Shown piece after piece: positions 38,069-38,760 of a stretch of DNA of 38,760 bases. Made by a program: the position numbers and the translations under genes. The notes below the pieces were generated by a model, which was given only the letters and a program-made list of their open reading frames with translations, was not told the DNA's origin and ran no database searches. The first letter of the stretch is position 1. Each line of letters starts with the position of its first letter. The stretch is from Peptococcaceae bacterium BRH_c4a (GTDB lineage: Bacteria; Bacillota; Desulfotomaculia; Desulfotomaculales; Desulfocucumaceae): positions 1 to 38,760 of the forward strand of contig LADN01000037.1 in NCBI GenBank assembly GCA_000961585.1, given 5' to 3'.

Positions 38069-38760
38069 CAAGCTCTGAAAACAATGTCCTTACTTATCTC
38101 CAACAGTCTTGAAAGCTCCCGTACAGATATGCCGGTTGTTTCTTTTAACTCCCTTATCAACCTATTACGAACACTCTTATCCCCGCACTCTTTTATACTT
38201 TCCAGGGTTTGTCCGCTATTTCTCAATATATTGCTTATAATTCTCTCTAAATCCTCTTTATTAATGCCCTTTAATTCTGTTTCCTCGCAATCTATAAATT
38301 CATCTATAGCTTTCTCCCTCGTATGCTCCTTAAATAGCTCAATTGCCCGTCCCTTACTGTCTGATAGCATGGAAAGCAAAAAACTTTTCTCCACCAATCC
38401 TTCCCTGTTTCCGTTTTTATTTATATATTCTGTGTAGCTGCTCCATTTATAGTCATTAACCCTCCTTACCATTCCCGCCTTTACCGGGTTATTATGTATA
38501 TATCTTGCTGCTGCAAGTACGTGAGAATCCTCTTCTACCTCTTCACTGCGGAACCTGTCCTGAAATAAATGGCCTACCCTCTGATATTTGCTGTTAAAAT
38601 AGTATACATAACTTACTCCGATTCTCTTCATTGTCCTCTGAATACTATCTTTCCCTTCCTTCATCAACAAATGTACATGGTTATACATCAAACAATAAGC
38701 ATATATATGATAATTGCCATCAGCTTTCATTTTGTTAAGTATCCATAAAAACCTATCTCT
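38068..38760 (-). CDS. REP-associated tyrosine transposase (Y1 / RAYT family), partial
   Basis: The frame is open to the window end, so the N-terminus is missing. The visible part holds the HUH motif YCLMYNHVHLLM (residue about 20 of this part), the downstream Tyr region GVSYVYYFNSKYQRVGHLFQ, DRFRSEEV, and AARYIHNNPVKAGMV with WSSYTEYI, all typical of RAYT proteins. The C-terminal part is a helix-rich region that ends in an HTH-like segment (TGISVRELSRLLEIS). Such single-strand transposases are tied to palindromic repeats rather than to full insertion sequences. The stop codon abuts an inverted repeat, and the base composition is more AT-rich than the exporter next to it. Confidence 0.92.
   Translation of the reverse strand, partial: RDRFLWILNKMKADGNYHIYAYCLMYNHVHLLMKEGKDSIQRTMKRIGVSYVYYFNSKYQRVGHLFQDRFRSEEVEEDSHVLAAARYIHNNPVKAGMVRRVNDYKWSSYTEYINKNGNREGLVEKSFLLSMLSDSKGRAIELFKEHTREKAIDEFIDCEETELKGINKEDLERIISNILRNSGQTLESIKECGDKSVRNRLIRELKETTGISVRELSRLLEISKDIVFRA

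Overview
The window looks like chromosomal DNA of an endospore-forming, anaerobic Firmicute of the Clostridia, most likely the Pelotomaculum/Desulfotomaculum (Peptococcaceae) group. The reasons are an alpha/beta-type small acid-soluble spore protein, LL-diaminopimelate aminotransferase (DapL), the Gram-positive order priA, def, fmt, DUF116, rsmB, rlmN, FHA, PP2C, ftsW, pbpA, prkC, rsgA, rpe, and mostly moderately GC-rich coding DNA. No rRNA, tRNA or CRISPR array was seen.

Left accessory region (1-6400). A very large minus-strand gene starts at 4006 and runs off the left edge. It encodes a secreted Rhs/YD-repeat protein that, after roughly 25 YD repeats, continues into a protease-type propeptide and a subtilisin-like (S8) domain with its catalytic Asp and His visible. 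One base of frame is lost or gained at about 2893-2896. Its leader holds a clear cyclic-di-GMP-I (GEMM-I) riboswitch followed by an intrinsic terminator. A divergent gene encodes a Yip1-like membrane protein. Then come an AT-rich island with a wrecked IS4-family transposase, fragments of palindromic repeats, and a spore-protein gene.

Housekeeping region (6600-20900). On the minus strand are recG and a small unknown gene, then plus-strand rpmB. Next is the riboflavin operon ribD-ribE-ribBA-ribH with dapL as its last gene, behind a consensus promoter and an FMN riboswitch with terminator. After it come an unknown membrane protein, a plus-strand AMP-forming acyl-CoA synthetase, a 38-codon gene, a GntR/RCK_C regulator of the BusR type, CheW, and a PilZ protein. 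Several palindromic and 7-bp tandem repeats sit between these genes.

Cell-wall, signalling and translation region (20148-36103). A tightly packed minus-strand series runs priA, def, fmt, DUF116, rsmB, rlmN, then FHA (DUF3662), FHA, PP2C phosphatase, FtsW/RodA, class B PBP, PASTA kinase PrkC, rsgA and rpe. Kinase, phosphatase, FHA readers and the septal or elongation synthase pair form one phospho-signalling and wall-synthesis unit. Def and fmt are split by a roughly 480-bp non-coding stretch carrying a large imperfect palindrome flanked by 20-bp direct repeats.

Right edge (36246-38760). An ABC-2 exporter pair is preceded by a RAYT-type (Y1) transposase that is cut by the window end and finishes directly in its own inverted repeat.

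The best candidate for something undescribed is the c-di-GMP-riboswitch-controlled YD-repeat/subtilase fusion. Other non-coding points of interest are the def/fmt palindrome, the heptamer tandem repeats that overlap stop codons, and the structured leader of the DUF3662-FHA gene.
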